Assembly (NCBI GenBank): GCA_963555705.1
Contig: OY743176.1
Coordinates: forward strand, 39,168,497 to 39,232,496
Direction of reading: 5' to 3'
DNA: 64,000 nt
Source of the DNA: Ligustrum vulgare
Taxonomy: Eukaryota; Streptophyta; Magnoliopsida; Lamiales; Oleaceae
The notes below the pieces were generated by a model. The model did no database searches. It saw only the letters and a list, made by a program, of their open reading frames with translations, and was not told the origin of the DNA. The translations under genes were made by a program, and so were the position numbers. Below are positions 20,926 through 31,796 of this stretch, piece after piece; the first letter of the stretch is position 1, and every line of letters starts with the position of its first letter.

Positions 20926-22425
20926 TGTGTGTGCCTAACTGTTCTATACGTGAGTTGTTAGCACGTGAAGCTCACGGTGGTGGTTTGATGGGTCATTTTA
21001 GTGTTTTTAAAACATTGGAAGCGTTAAAGGAACATTTTTATTGGCCTAGGATGAAACGGGATGTTCACCAAATTTGTGATAAATGCATAACTTGTAAATA
21101 GGCTAAGTCTAAGGTCTTGCCACATGGGTTGTATACCCCTTTACCTGTCCCTAGTGAACCTTGGGTAGATATATCCATGGATTTTGTGTTAGGACTGCCT
21201 AAGACAAAAAAAAGGTCGAGATTCTATATTTGTTGTGGTGGATAGGTTTAGTAAAATGCCTCACTTCATTCCTTGCCATAAAACTGATGATGCCGTGAAT
21301 ATAGCAGACTTATTCTTTAGGGAAGTTGTCAGACTCCATGGGGTGCCTAGGAGTATAGTGTCTGATAGGGATCTCAAATTCCTTAGTTACTTCTGTAAGG
21401 TTTTGTGGGGGAAGATGGGTACTAAACTGTTATTTTCCACTACATGCCATCCTCAAACAGATGGTCAGACAGAAGTAGTCAATAGGACGTTAACACAACT
21501 CTTGCTTCTTGTCATAAATAAAAATTTGAAGAGTTGGGAGGAATGTTTACCATTTGTGGAATTTGCATATAACAGGGCTATACATTCTACTACTACTTAC
21601 TCTCCATTTGAAATTGTGTATGGCTTCAATCCACTAACCCCTATGGATCTAATTCCTTTGCCTGTAGATGACAGGAACAATTTAGATGGCAAGAAGAAAG
21701 CTGAGCTTGTGAAGTCACTCCATGAAAAGGTCAGGCTACAAATAGAAAGGAAGAATGAGCACTATGCGTCCCATGCGAATAAGGGCAGAAAGCAGGTGAT
21801 TTTTGAACCAGACGATTGGGTGTGGGTTCACATACGAAAGGAACGATTTCCAACACAATGGAAATCTAAGCTACAGCCTAGAGGAGATGGGCCGTTTCAA
21901 GTATTTGAGAGAGTCCATGAAAATGCTTATAAGTTGGATCTCCCAGGTGAGTAAAATATATCTGCTACTTTCAACGTTGCCGATCTCTCTTTGTTTGATG
22001 CAGGTGATGATTCGAGGACGAATCCTTTTCAACAGGGAGGGAATGATGAGTACCTGAGTGACGCAACGAGTAAGGACACGTTGCATGTACCAGTGGGACC
22101 AATAATGAGACTGAGGGCTAAGAAGGTCAAGCAAGCAATGCAGGGGTTTGTGTAAGCTTGGGTGGATGAATATTCAAGTGCAAGTTCGAAGACTCCATTT
22201 TCAATGCATGACAAGATGGAAGATGAGCCAAAACCGTTACAATGCATTTGGATCAAAGAACAAGGAGAAAAGAAGTCAGAGGGCCTTTTACAGCCGTAAG
22301 TTCTGGAGTTACAGCTGTAACTTTGTTATCGTACAAATTGGGCAGAAAGTGCTTTACGACCGTAACTATCATTTTCACGGCCGTAATTGAGTTGTGTAAT
22401 TTTATTCAGTATGTGACTTATGGCC
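20926..22425 (+). pseudogene. Inverted integrase plus LTR-start fragment
   Basis: In the plus sense it reads the zinc-binding region ([27 protein letters not shown] then TAG), the integrase core ([12 protein letters not shown], a frame shift at an extra A near 21212, [41 protein letters not shown]) and the C-terminal domain ([18 protein letters not shown] then TAA). A polypurine tract AACAGGGAGGGAATGA and an LTR start at about 22044 follow. The LTR is cut after TATGGCC at 22425. It is most similar to CRM-A's own integrase in the opposite orientation at 23478-24600. The asparagine-type changes (FEPDDWVW for FEPGDWVW) show independent decay. Confidence 0.8.
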
Positions 22426-23359
22426 TAATGTGATCCGATATGGGGATCACCAAGAACACGCCGAATTAAGCACCGGAAAGCTCTAAAATCCTATTAGTAG
22501 ACGACAACAATGCAACCCCGACCTCACGACGCAAGAACTATGGGTATATTAAACCCAAAACCCGTTACGATGCGAAGATAAGAACCACAAATGGGGAACG
22601 CAAAAAGGTTTTCAAATCCTTTGATAAGTTCAAATTTGTTCAACGAGAACAAGAAGAAAATTAAGGGAATATCTCACATTCAATATCATTAATCTCAAGA
22701 ATAAAAGTTGTTGTTTACAATGCTGAATAAAGCCATATAAATAGGCTAACAAAATAAAGCAACTAAAAATAAACTAGAATTCAACCTAAACTAAAACGCC
22801 AAAAACGCCTAAACTAGGTTTTAATTCGCGGCGCTAATTTACGGCCGTAACTTTTAAGTTTACGGCCGTAAGTAACTTACGGTAAAAAATTCAAAACATA
22901 GCTTACGGCCATGACAAGTTTTTTTACCGCCGTAAGTGACCTTCTGGATAAAAATAAAAGTTACAAAATTTTGGGTTACTGCCGTGAGTATTTGATTACA
23001 GCCGTAAGTTCTTCTATTTTAGTTTACGGCCGTAAGATGATATGTTACGGCCGTAAAGGCCTTTCTGTCCAAATTCGCCCTGTTCATTTTACGGCCGTAA
23101 AAGTGTGTGTTACGGCCGTGAGAATGCTTCTGCCCCAATTTCTTGTTGTTCTTTGATCCAAATGCATAGTAACAACTTTGGTTCCTCTTCCACTTTGTTA
23201 TGCAACGTAAATGATGTCTTTGCACTCGAACACTCATCCATTCACGCTTGCATGAATCCTTGCATTGCCTGCTTGATTCTTTTGGCTCTTTGCCTCGTTA
23301 TTGGTCTCGCGGGCACGTGCAACGGTTTAACGTTCTTCGAGCCACTCTGGAACTCATCA
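22426..23359 (-). repeat. 5' LTR of the chimeric element
   Basis: 934 bp with palindrome pairs at 22837-23122, most spaced 21 bp. Its outer end abuts TSD CCAAG. Its inner end abuts the inverted fragment with no primer site. Confidence 0.85.
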
Positions 23360-23477
23360 CCAAGCTTGCATAAACCCTTGCAATTCTTGCTTGATCTTCT
23401 TAGCCCTCAACCTCGTTATTGGTCCCACTGGTACATGCAACGAATCTTTACTCGTTGGGCCACTCAGGTACTCATCA

Positions 23478-23491
23478 TTCCCTCCCTGTTG
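23478..23491 (-). promoter_or_regulatory. CRM-A polypurine tract
   Basis: On the minus strand CAACAGGGAGGGAA directly precedes the LTR start TGATGAGTACC. It also codes for QQGGN inside the polyprotein tail. Confidence 0.8.
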
Positions 23492-24601
23492 AAAAGGATT
23501 CGTCCTCGAATCATCACCTGCATCAAACAAAGAGAGTTCAGCAACGTTGAAAGTAGCAGATATATTATACTCACCTGGGAGATCCAACTTATAAGCATTG
23601 TCATGGACTCTCTCAAATACTTGAAACGGCCCATCTCCTCTAGGCTGCAGCTTTGATGTCCGTTGTGTTGGAAATCGTTCCTTACGCATGTGAACCCACA
23701 CCCAATCGCCTGGTTCAAAAATCACCTGCTTTCTACCCTTATTCGCCTGGGACGCATAGTGCTCATTCTTCCTTTCTATTTGTAGCATGACCTTTTCATG
23801 GAGTGACTTCACAAGCTCGACTTTCTTCTTGCCATCTAAACTGTTCCTGTCATCTACCGGCAAAGGAATTAGGTCCATAGGGGTTAATGGATTGAAGCCA
23901 TACACAATTTCAAAAGGAGAGTAAGTAGTAGTAGAATGTATAGACCTGTTATATGCAAATTCCACAAATGGTAAACATTCCTCCCAACTCTTCAAATTTT
24001 TATTTATGACAACACACAAGAGTTGTGTTAACATCCTATTGACTACTTCTGTCTGACCATCCGTTTGAGGATGGCATGTAGTGGAAAACAATAGTTTAGT
24101 ACCCATTTTCCCCCATAGAACCTTCCAGAAGTAGCTAAGGAATTTGACATCTCTGTCAGACACTATACTCCTAGGCACCCCATGTAGTCTGACAACTTCC
24201 CTAAAGAATAAGTCTGCTATGTTCACGGCATTATCAGTTTTATGGCAAGGAATGAAGTGTGCCATTTTACTAAACCTGTCCACCACCACAAATATGGAAT
24301 CCCGACCTCTTTTTGTCCTAGGTAATCCTAACACAAAATCCATGGATATATCTACCCAAGGCTCACTAGGAGCAGGTAGAGGAGTGTACAAACCATGTGG
24401 TAATACCTTAGACTTGACCTGTTTACAAGTTATGCATTTATCACAAATTTGGTGAACATCTTGTTTCATCCTAGGCCAATAAAAATGTTCCTTTAACGTT
24501 TCCAATGTTTTTAAAACACCAAAATGACCCATCAAACCACCCCGTGAGCTTCACGTACTAACAACTCATGCATAGAACAGCTAGGCACACACAATTTATT
24601 T
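23478..24601 (-). pseudogene. CRM-A integrase and polyprotein tail
   Basis: One open frame from 24535 to the LTR junction gives a zinc-binding HHCC region ([28 protein letters not shown]), the catalytic core with Asp ([10 protein letters not shown]), Asp ([10 protein letters not shown]) and Glu ([10 protein letters not shown]), and a C-terminal [25 protein letters not shown] domain. It ends [15 protein letters not shown] across the polypurine tract and continues into the 3' LTR ([18 protein letters not shown]) until the CCAAG insertion. Integrase inserts the cDNA copy into the genome. The 5' edge is cut by the Tekay-like element at TATTT. Confidence 0.85.
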
Positions 24602-26088
24602 TGTAATACTCCGAAATTTTTTTATGCTCGTTTAATTTATTCATTTAATTTTTTTTATGATAATTTAACTTTTCGAATTTTCTATGGCCAAAATTATTAA
24701 TGATTGCCAAATTTGCATTGTTGGTTGATTAAAAATTTTCCAAGATTAGTTAATTAAGTTTTATGGGGATTAATATCAAGTTTTATACCTAATTCCTAGT
24801 GATAAGTGTTTCATATAATCTTGGTCGAGAGTTATCTTAGGAGTGACGTAATTTTCTTGCAATGTAAAGGCAAGCATGACATGAAGTGTATAGTTAGGTA
24901 ACAAGCAAGAATGAGGTGTCAACTAGTTGCAAGCTATCTTAATAGTAAAGAAATTTTTCCTAGCATTGCAAGCATGAGGTGTTTAACTTAAGCATGAGGT
25001 GTCCAATTAAATATATGAGGTAAATGCATGGAGTGCATGCAAGAGCTATTGGAGAAAAATCTTGCATGTGGATACACCAATAGGAAATAGTTAACCTCTT
25101 GTCCTTACTTAGTTCACAGGTCTTCTTTCCTTGGATTATTAAGGGACGTTCTTTATATGTCCTGACAACCAAAATATTACTTTCAAAGAAAAAAACCAAC
25201 AGCAAGAATTAGTGGAAGAGAGTAAAGAGAAAAGATATAGTAAGAATAGAAGAAGAAGAGCAAAGGCTAGCACTTTCAAGTCAGTCGCTTACTCGATGAT
25301 GCACTGAGGACAAATTTATTTTGCATCAGTTTTCTTTTCGTATGTTTTGTTCAAAAAACTGTTTTCCATATGTTTTTCTTGTGGAATTAACTATAAACAT
25401 GTATAAGACATGATGTAATATGGTAATGAAAGTAAATTTTGTGATTACATCTTTCATGTTATGCTAAGAGAAATTTTTATAGACCTTTTCCTGCAATGAT
25501 AAAAGAGGCAGAAACTGGACAGGTTTTTAGGGTCAATTCGAAATACTATTACTAATTCTATAGACACCTATTTGAGACTCCAAAAATACTTCTGCGTTCC
25601 TATTTGAGTTTTCTTTATATGAGCTCAAGAATCACTACATTTGGATTTGTGTGGCCTGATATATAAATTTTTAAGCGTCGAAAGGTCAATCTGAAGTTTT
25701 TGTGCAGGACCTCACTGTTTTAATAAAACGTCTATATCACATGATCTTATTAATTTTCCATATTTTAATATAGGAAACTACTTGAACATATCTTTCCAAT
25801 GCCACAGATTTTATAGAAAACGGAGTTGGGATGAATTTTATAAAAATGTTTGAACTGGCTGCCCCAACTAGCCGTGACTGCACCAAGTTCGTTTACGAAA
25901 AGAAAAATTTCAGGTCAGCATGTACTTCTGCTGGCCATTAAATTTTATAGAGATATTTTACTACAAATTGAAAATAAGTTTCCAGTATATAATTCATTTT
26001 ATTTAATAGTTTTTTTTTTCCATGTAACAAATGCAAAAGTTATTATGTTTAATACGTGACACTCGAAGCTAAGGTTCAGGTCGTCACA
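24602..26088 (+). repeat. Tekay-like 5' LTR with internal deletion
   Basis: 1487 bp. The sequence between CTTTCAAG (near 25278) and TCAGTCGC lacks the block held at about 32475-32807 in the 3' LTR. The intact copy has AAG at both ends of the missing block, so deletion by microhomology or slippage is likely. Confidence 0.9.
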
Positions 26089-26091
26089 GCG

Positions 26092-26103
26092 TGGTATCAG
26101 AGC
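26092..26103 (+). promoter_or_regulatory. Tekay-like primer binding site
   Basis: TGGTATCAGAGC, complementary to initiator tRNA-Met, lies three bases after the 5' LTR. Confidence 0.92.
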
Positions 26104-27094
26104 GGTTATACTTTTCTGTAGAATCTTTGTAGATTTAATGAGTCTAGTATGAACTTTATATGTTTTTAATTATGCATAAACGTTTTAAGAAAGTTACTGT
26201 CCATCATCATCGAGCAAGCTAGCAATTGACTTTCAACCGGCGATCAAGGTAAAAATCTTTTTCAAAGTTTATGAGTTTTCTTATGCAATGAACTGTGCTA
26301 TATCTATTGTTGGATATAGGATTATTTTTGAATTAAGTCATACATGAGATTATGAATTCATTGTGTAATTATATTTATTAGAGCCTAGTAGAGTAAAGTA
26401 ATTAATTTTCTATCCTAGATATGGAAAGAATGATAAGAACCCCCACCAAGACAGAAGCTTGTGGTTTTACGGAGATGCGGGATGTGTTATTGGCATTTTA
26501 TCATAATTATTGTATGCATCCGCTCCATAGTTTAGAGCAACATCTTGACCTACTAGATTGCATTATTGAGATGTTGTGGAAAATACACCATGGCATAAGG
26601 GATAAGGTGAAGATACTACGGTTATATGAAACTTTTCCAGAACCTTGGGCTTCAGTTATAAATGAGATTGTGCAATGGTTATGAAATTAGTTGCAATTTA
26701 GAGCGAAACTTTAAGATGACTATGACCTTGTCCTTGAATACTAGTCTACGAGCTACCAATTCTAGGCTAGATAATGGACTGTTGGCTAAGTGCTTTCCTA
26801 GAGTTCTCGATGAAAGTCTTCCAGTAGGACCAGTACCAATCCTAGCTAATTCAGAGCAAAGTATGTTAGAGGAAGACTTAGAGGAAGAACCAGAGGAAGA
26901 ACCAGAGGAGGACCCAGAGGAAGACCCAGAGGAAGACCCAGAAGATGACCCAGAGGAAGACCCCAAGGAGGATCCAGAAGAAATAGAAGATTAGACACCA
27001 TCTTATCTAGCTATCTTTGTTTTTGGAATAGAATAGGATGTAATGCGTACATCTACTTTTGAGTGTATAGTATCTTAATATGACTTTTGTTTGT

Positions 27095-27130
<36 letters not shown>

Positions 27131-27217
27131 GGAAAGTTGTCTTGGCCTTTCACTTTTTCAAGTGAGTGTTTCATTTTGAAGTATTTCTAACTGGATGAAT
27201 ATTTTCATTCAAAGGAA
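26104..27217 (+). other. Long leader with two upstream ORFs, one Glu/Pro/Asp repeat-rich
   Basis: About 1.1 kb separates the primer site from gag. It contains an 87-codon ORF (26421-26684, MERMIRTPTKTEACGF) and an overlapping 110-codon ORF (26662-26994). The second ends in a 12-bp minisatellite coding PEEDPEED repeats (about 26870-26985). Neither resembles a known gag domain to me. The repeats could be a genuine acidic upstream protein or a leader element. A TA repeat follows at 27101-27127. Confidence 0.6.
27101..27127. repeat. (TA)n microsatellite
   Basis: Uninterrupted AT/TA run of about 27 bp between the acidic upstream ORF and gag. Confidence 0.9.
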
Positions 27218-30200
27218 ATGCCTCCGAAGCGCAACCACGGAAGTGCACCAAATTCCAATACGAACTTAGGCAGCGAAAATGCTAATGCTAGTTCTAGTGG
27301 TGGCGAAGTTAATGTAGCAAACTTTGCACAAGAATTGCTTGCCATAATGCGGGAGTTGGGAAAACAACAGCAACAACAGGCACCACCTCTCACGGAGCAA
27401 CGAACACCAAATCAACAAGTACCAACTGATCAACAAGTGCCCAACCAACGCGCTATTCAACCTCAAATAGTACCCAACCCGAGGGATCGGACTGCAATGA
27501 TAGAGCAGTTTTGTAAAATGAACCCTCCATCGTTCGAGGGGAGCTCGGATCCCTTAGCAGTTGAAGACTGGTTACGAGAACTAGAACGTATCTTTAAGTT
27601 TATAAGATGTGAAGATTCTGAAAAAGTAACATTTTCAATGTTTATGTTAAAGAAGGGGGCCAACCATTGGTGGGACATGACTACCAGATCGTTAACAACT
27701 GCCGAAGAACAGGCTATAACTTGGGTGAGGTTTAAGGAACTGGTAGAAGAAAAATTCTTCCCGGCAGCTGTGAAAGATCAAAAGGAGATGGAATTCCTAA
27801 GACTCCAGCAGGGAACCATGACCCTCGTGGAATATGAGCGTAAGTTTGAGGAATTATCAAGGTTTGCTCCACATCTAGTGGATACATAGGAAAAGCGGGC
27901 TAGAAGGTTCGAACGTGGGCTTCAACCTTATGTTCGTGATATAGTATCAGTTCTCGAGCTGGGCACTTATCGAGAAGTCTTGAAGCGAGCACAGACCATT
28001 TCTTATCAAAGGACTCAAAATACTGGAAATTGCCAGCAAGTCCAAAATTTCGCTGGTAAGAGAAAGTGGAGCTTTAATAGACAAAATAACGGTAGAGGAA
28101 AGTGGAATAATGCTCCAAAGAAAGGAAAGGCTGAGACATCAGGAGCTGGTGATGTTAAACGTTGTCCTAAGTGCGATAAACCTCACAAAGGAGAATGCTT
28201 ATTGGGAAAAAATGTTTGTTTCAAGTGTGGAAAATCAAGACATTTTGCTAAAGAATGCCCCCAGAATTAGGCACAGAAGGCTGGAGATGACAAGAACGGG
28301 AAGGCAAGGGTTTTCTCCTTATCTAGGCAAGAAGCAGAGAGAGACCCTAATGTCCTAGCAGGTATCATCTCTGTTTCCAATATGCCTGCATTTGTACTTA
28401 TAGATTCTGGAGCTACTCATTCGTTCATTTCTTCTTCATTTGTTGCAAAGTCTAAAGTAGAATGTGAATTCCTTCCGTATACCTTAGAAATCTCTCTTCC
28501 ATCTGGAAAGATACTTGTTGCTGACCAAATGGCTAGAGATCTTAAGATGGAAATTGATGGTAGAGGTATAGCAGTAGATTTAATTCTGCTAACGATAAAA
28601 GACTTTGATGTTATCCTTGGTATGGATTGGTTGTCTAAAAACTATGCAACCATTCGTTGTACCGAAAGAGTGGTTATTTTCCAAAGACCGGGGGAAAAGG
28701 AGTTTTGTTTTGTAGGAACTGAGACAAATACTTTGCCTCCTATAGTGTCAACAACTCGGGTTGAAAGGATTTTGAGGAAGGAATTATGTCAGGGATTTCT
28801 AATATTGATGTCCAACATTAAACAAGATAAGTTGTCAGTTGAGGACGTTCGAATAGTTCAACACTATAAAGATGTTTTTCCAGAAGATCTTTCAGGTGTA
28901 CCTCCAGACAGACAAGTAGATTTTACCATCGACTTAGTACCAGGAGCAACACCTATTTCAAAGGCTCCATATCGTATGGCACCGTTGGAACTGCAAGAGT
29001 TAAAGGCATGGTTGAAGGAATTTCTTGATAAAGGTTTTATTAGACCAAGTGTATCACCTTGGGGTGCGCCTGTGCTATTTATGAAAAAGAAGGATGGAAC
29101 AATGAGACTGTGTATTGACTATCGAGAATTGAATCACCTCATTATCAAAAAACAAATACCCACTTCCGAGAATAGAAGATTTGTTTGACCAACTCAAGGG
29201 GGCTACAGTATTTTCGAAGATTGATCTGAGATCAGGATATCATCAATTGAGAATTAAGTCAGATGACATCCCTAAGACAGCTTTTAGGACGCGTTATGGG
29301 CATTATGAATTTTTGGTGATGCCTTTTGGATTAACCAATGCCCCAGCAGTATTTATGGATCTAATGAACAGGGTATTCCATGAATACTTAGATCAATTTT
29401 TCATAGTTTTTATTGATGACATCTTAATTTATTCGAAGAGTGATGAAGAACATGAGAAACATCTCACGATTGTCTTGGAAACTCTAAGAAAAGAGAAGCT
29501 TTATGCCAAATTCAAGAAATGTGAATTTTGGTTGGATAAGATAGGTTTTTTGGGGCATGTAATCACAACACAAGGCATTGAAGTAGACCCAACTAAAGTT
29601 GAAGCAGTGAATAATTGGACAAGACCAACCAATGTTGGAGAAATACGTAGCTTTTTGGGATTGGCTGGTTACTACAGAAGGTTTATCGAGGGATTTTCTA
29701 AAATAGCAGGACCATTGACCCAGTTGACTCGTAAAGGGATAAAATTTCAATGGACAGAGAAATGTGAACAGAGCTTCCAGAAGCTGAAACGAATATTAGT
29801 AACAGCTCCAGTATTAACAATACCAGATGGATCAGATGGATTCTTCATATATAGTGACTCTTCAAAACAAGGCATAGGGTGTGTCCTGATGCAGAAAGGA
29901 AAGGTGATAGCTTACGCTTCTAGACAATTGAAACAATATGAACAGAACTACCTAACACATGATCTAGAATTAGCTGCAGTAGTTCATGCCCTTAAGATAT
30001 GGCGTCATTACTTATATGGAAGTAGGTGTGATATATATACTGATCACAAGAGTCTGAAGTACTTTTTCACCCAAAAGGAACTAAATATGAGGCAGAGGAG
30101 ATGGCTAGAGCTTGTAAAGGATTATGATTGCACTATCCTTTACCATCCTGGTAAAGCTAATGTAGTAGCAGATGCTCTTAGAAGAAAGACAATTGGACAT

Positions 30201-31757
30201 TTAACAATGTTAATTACTATGCAAGACCAGTTGTTAAAGGATTTCGAAAACTTACATCTAGAAGTAATTACTCCACCAACACAAACTATCACCAGGATAT
30301 CGGCTCTAATGATTCGACCAACACTTAGAGATCGAATTAGAGTAGCACAGGATGGTGATTCTTTCCTACAAAAGATTAAATCAGAAGTCGGTACTAGTAA
30401 GCGAAAGGATTTTGAATTAAGCCCCGATAAAGCCTTACTCTTTAAGGGAAGGTTGTGTGTACCAAAAGACGAGGGATTGAGGAAAGAAATTCTTGAAGAA
30501 GCACACTTAACTCCATATACTACTCATCCAGGAGGTACAAAGATGTATCGAGACCTAAGGAGTATATTGTGGTGGAGAAATATGAAACGGTGCATAGGTC
30601 TTTTTGTTAAGAAGTGAATGACTTGTCAACAAGTGAAAGCTGAACATCAAAGGCCGTCAGGATTGTTGGAACCATTAAAAATTCCACAATGGAAATGGGA
30701 ACATATAACTATGGATTTTGTTATGGGTTTTCCAAAATCAGCTAGGGGAAATAATGCTATGTGGGTTATAGTCGATCGGTTAACAAAGTCAGCTCATTTT
30801 CTACCAGTGAAGATGAATTTCAGTATGGATCAATATGCACGATTATACATCAAAGAGGTCATCTGCTTACATGGTGTCCCATCCTCGATCGTATCTGATA
30901 GAGATCCAAGATTTACTTCTAAATTTTGGAAAAGTTTGCAAGGAGCTATGGGAACCAAATTAAGTTTTAGTACGGAATTTCATCCTCAAACAGATGGACA
31001 ATCAGAGAGAACTATACAAACTGTAGAGGATATGCTACGTGCTTGCGTCCTTGATTTAGGAGGCAGTTGGGAAAATTATGTACCATTGGTAGAGTTTGCC
31101 TATAGTAATAGCTATCAAGCTACTATAAAGATGGCACCTTATGAAGCTCTATATGGTAGAAAATGTAGATCTCCTCTTTATTGGGATGAAGTAGGTGAGC
31201 GAAGAGTATTGGGACCAGAAATAATTGAGGAAACCAGTCGAGCAGTTGATAAAATAAGAGCTAGAATTAAGGCAGCTCAAGATCGACAAAAATGTTATGC
31301 TGATAAAAGGAGAAAAGATTTAGCATTCAATGTTGGTGATAAGGTTTTTATAAAGGTGGCATCAATGAAGGGAGTTTATCGCTTTGGAAAGAAGGGAAAA
31401 CTTCGACCAAGATTTGTGGGTCCTTTCGAAATTTTGCAAAAGGTTGGAAATGCAGCTTATCGAATAGCTCTGCCACCAGATTTGTCAGCAATTCATGATG
31501 TATTCCACGTGTCAATGCTTAGACAATATGTGTCAGATCCGAGTCATGTGGTTAGTTATCAACCATTAGATATCCAACAAAACATGACTTATGAAGAAAA
31601 ACCAGTAGCAATCTTAGATCGCAGAATCCAGCAACTGAGGACAAAAGAAATTCCATTAGTGAGAGTTCAATGGCGAAACCATGATGTTGAAGAATCAACG
31701 TGGGAAAGAGAAGAGGACATCAAGAATATGTATCCAGAACTTTTCAACCAAGTTTGA
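27218..31757 (+). pseudogene. gag-pol of the Tekay-like chromovirus
   Basis: Starts MPPKRNHGSAPNSNTN at 27218. Capsid spans about residues 85-220 (NPPSFEGSSDPLAVEDWL, NHWWDMTTRSL). A zinc knuckle CFKCGKSRHFAKEC is near 28217-28258. Protease has [10 protein letters not shown] (28398). Reverse transcriptase has the active site FIDDIL (about 29410). RNase H has [11 protein letters not shown] and TDHKSLKYF. Integrase has [17 protein letters not shown] and [11 protein letters not shown] chromodomain ([34 protein letters not shown]) ends the protein at 31755. Breaks are TAG at 27887, TAG at 28268, a one-base shift in an A-run near 29148 and TGA at 30615. The last replaces a zinc-binding Cys of the integrase HHCC domain. 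The chromodomain in such elements directs insertion to heterochromatin. Confidence 0.92.
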
Positions 31758-31780
31758 GGTAATTTTGATGACGAAATTTT

Positions 31781-31796
31781 TTTAAGGGAGGAGGGA
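31781..31796 (+). promoter_or_regulatory. Tekay-like polypurine tract
   Basis: TTTAAGGGAGGAGGGA directly precedes the 3' LTR. Confidence 0.85.

Larger units (their letters stand above)
18276..23359 (-). mobile_element. Chimeric gag-only LTR element with an inverted pol-LTR segment
   Basis: LTRs of 933 bp (18276-19208) and 934 bp (22426-23359) start TGAT-T/G-TGATCCG and end GGAACTCATCA. The TSD CCAAG is exact (18271-18275 and 23360-23364). Between them lie, from right to left, a plus-strand integrase-plus-LTR fragment (20926-22425), a leader, and a minus-strand gag that runs straight into the polypurine tract. Protease, reverse transcriptase and the element's own integrase are missing. The primer site expected next to the 5' LTR has been replaced by the inverted segment. 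The LTRs differ by several percent, so the insertion is not young. Confidence 0.82.
17535..23477 (-). repeat. CRM-A 3' LTR, interrupted
   Basis: LTR sequence is 17535-18275 plus 23365-23477, 854 bp, TGATGTGATTC to GGTACTCATCA on the plus strand. Four palindrome pairs at 17917-18150 are each spaced exactly 21 bp. The element at 18276-23359 is inserted with TSD CCAAG. Confidence 0.85.

Noticed and set aside
26679..26966. Ser/Gly-rich antisense frame
   Set aside because: It is the reverse reading of the acidic PEEDPEED minisatellite and has no independent support.
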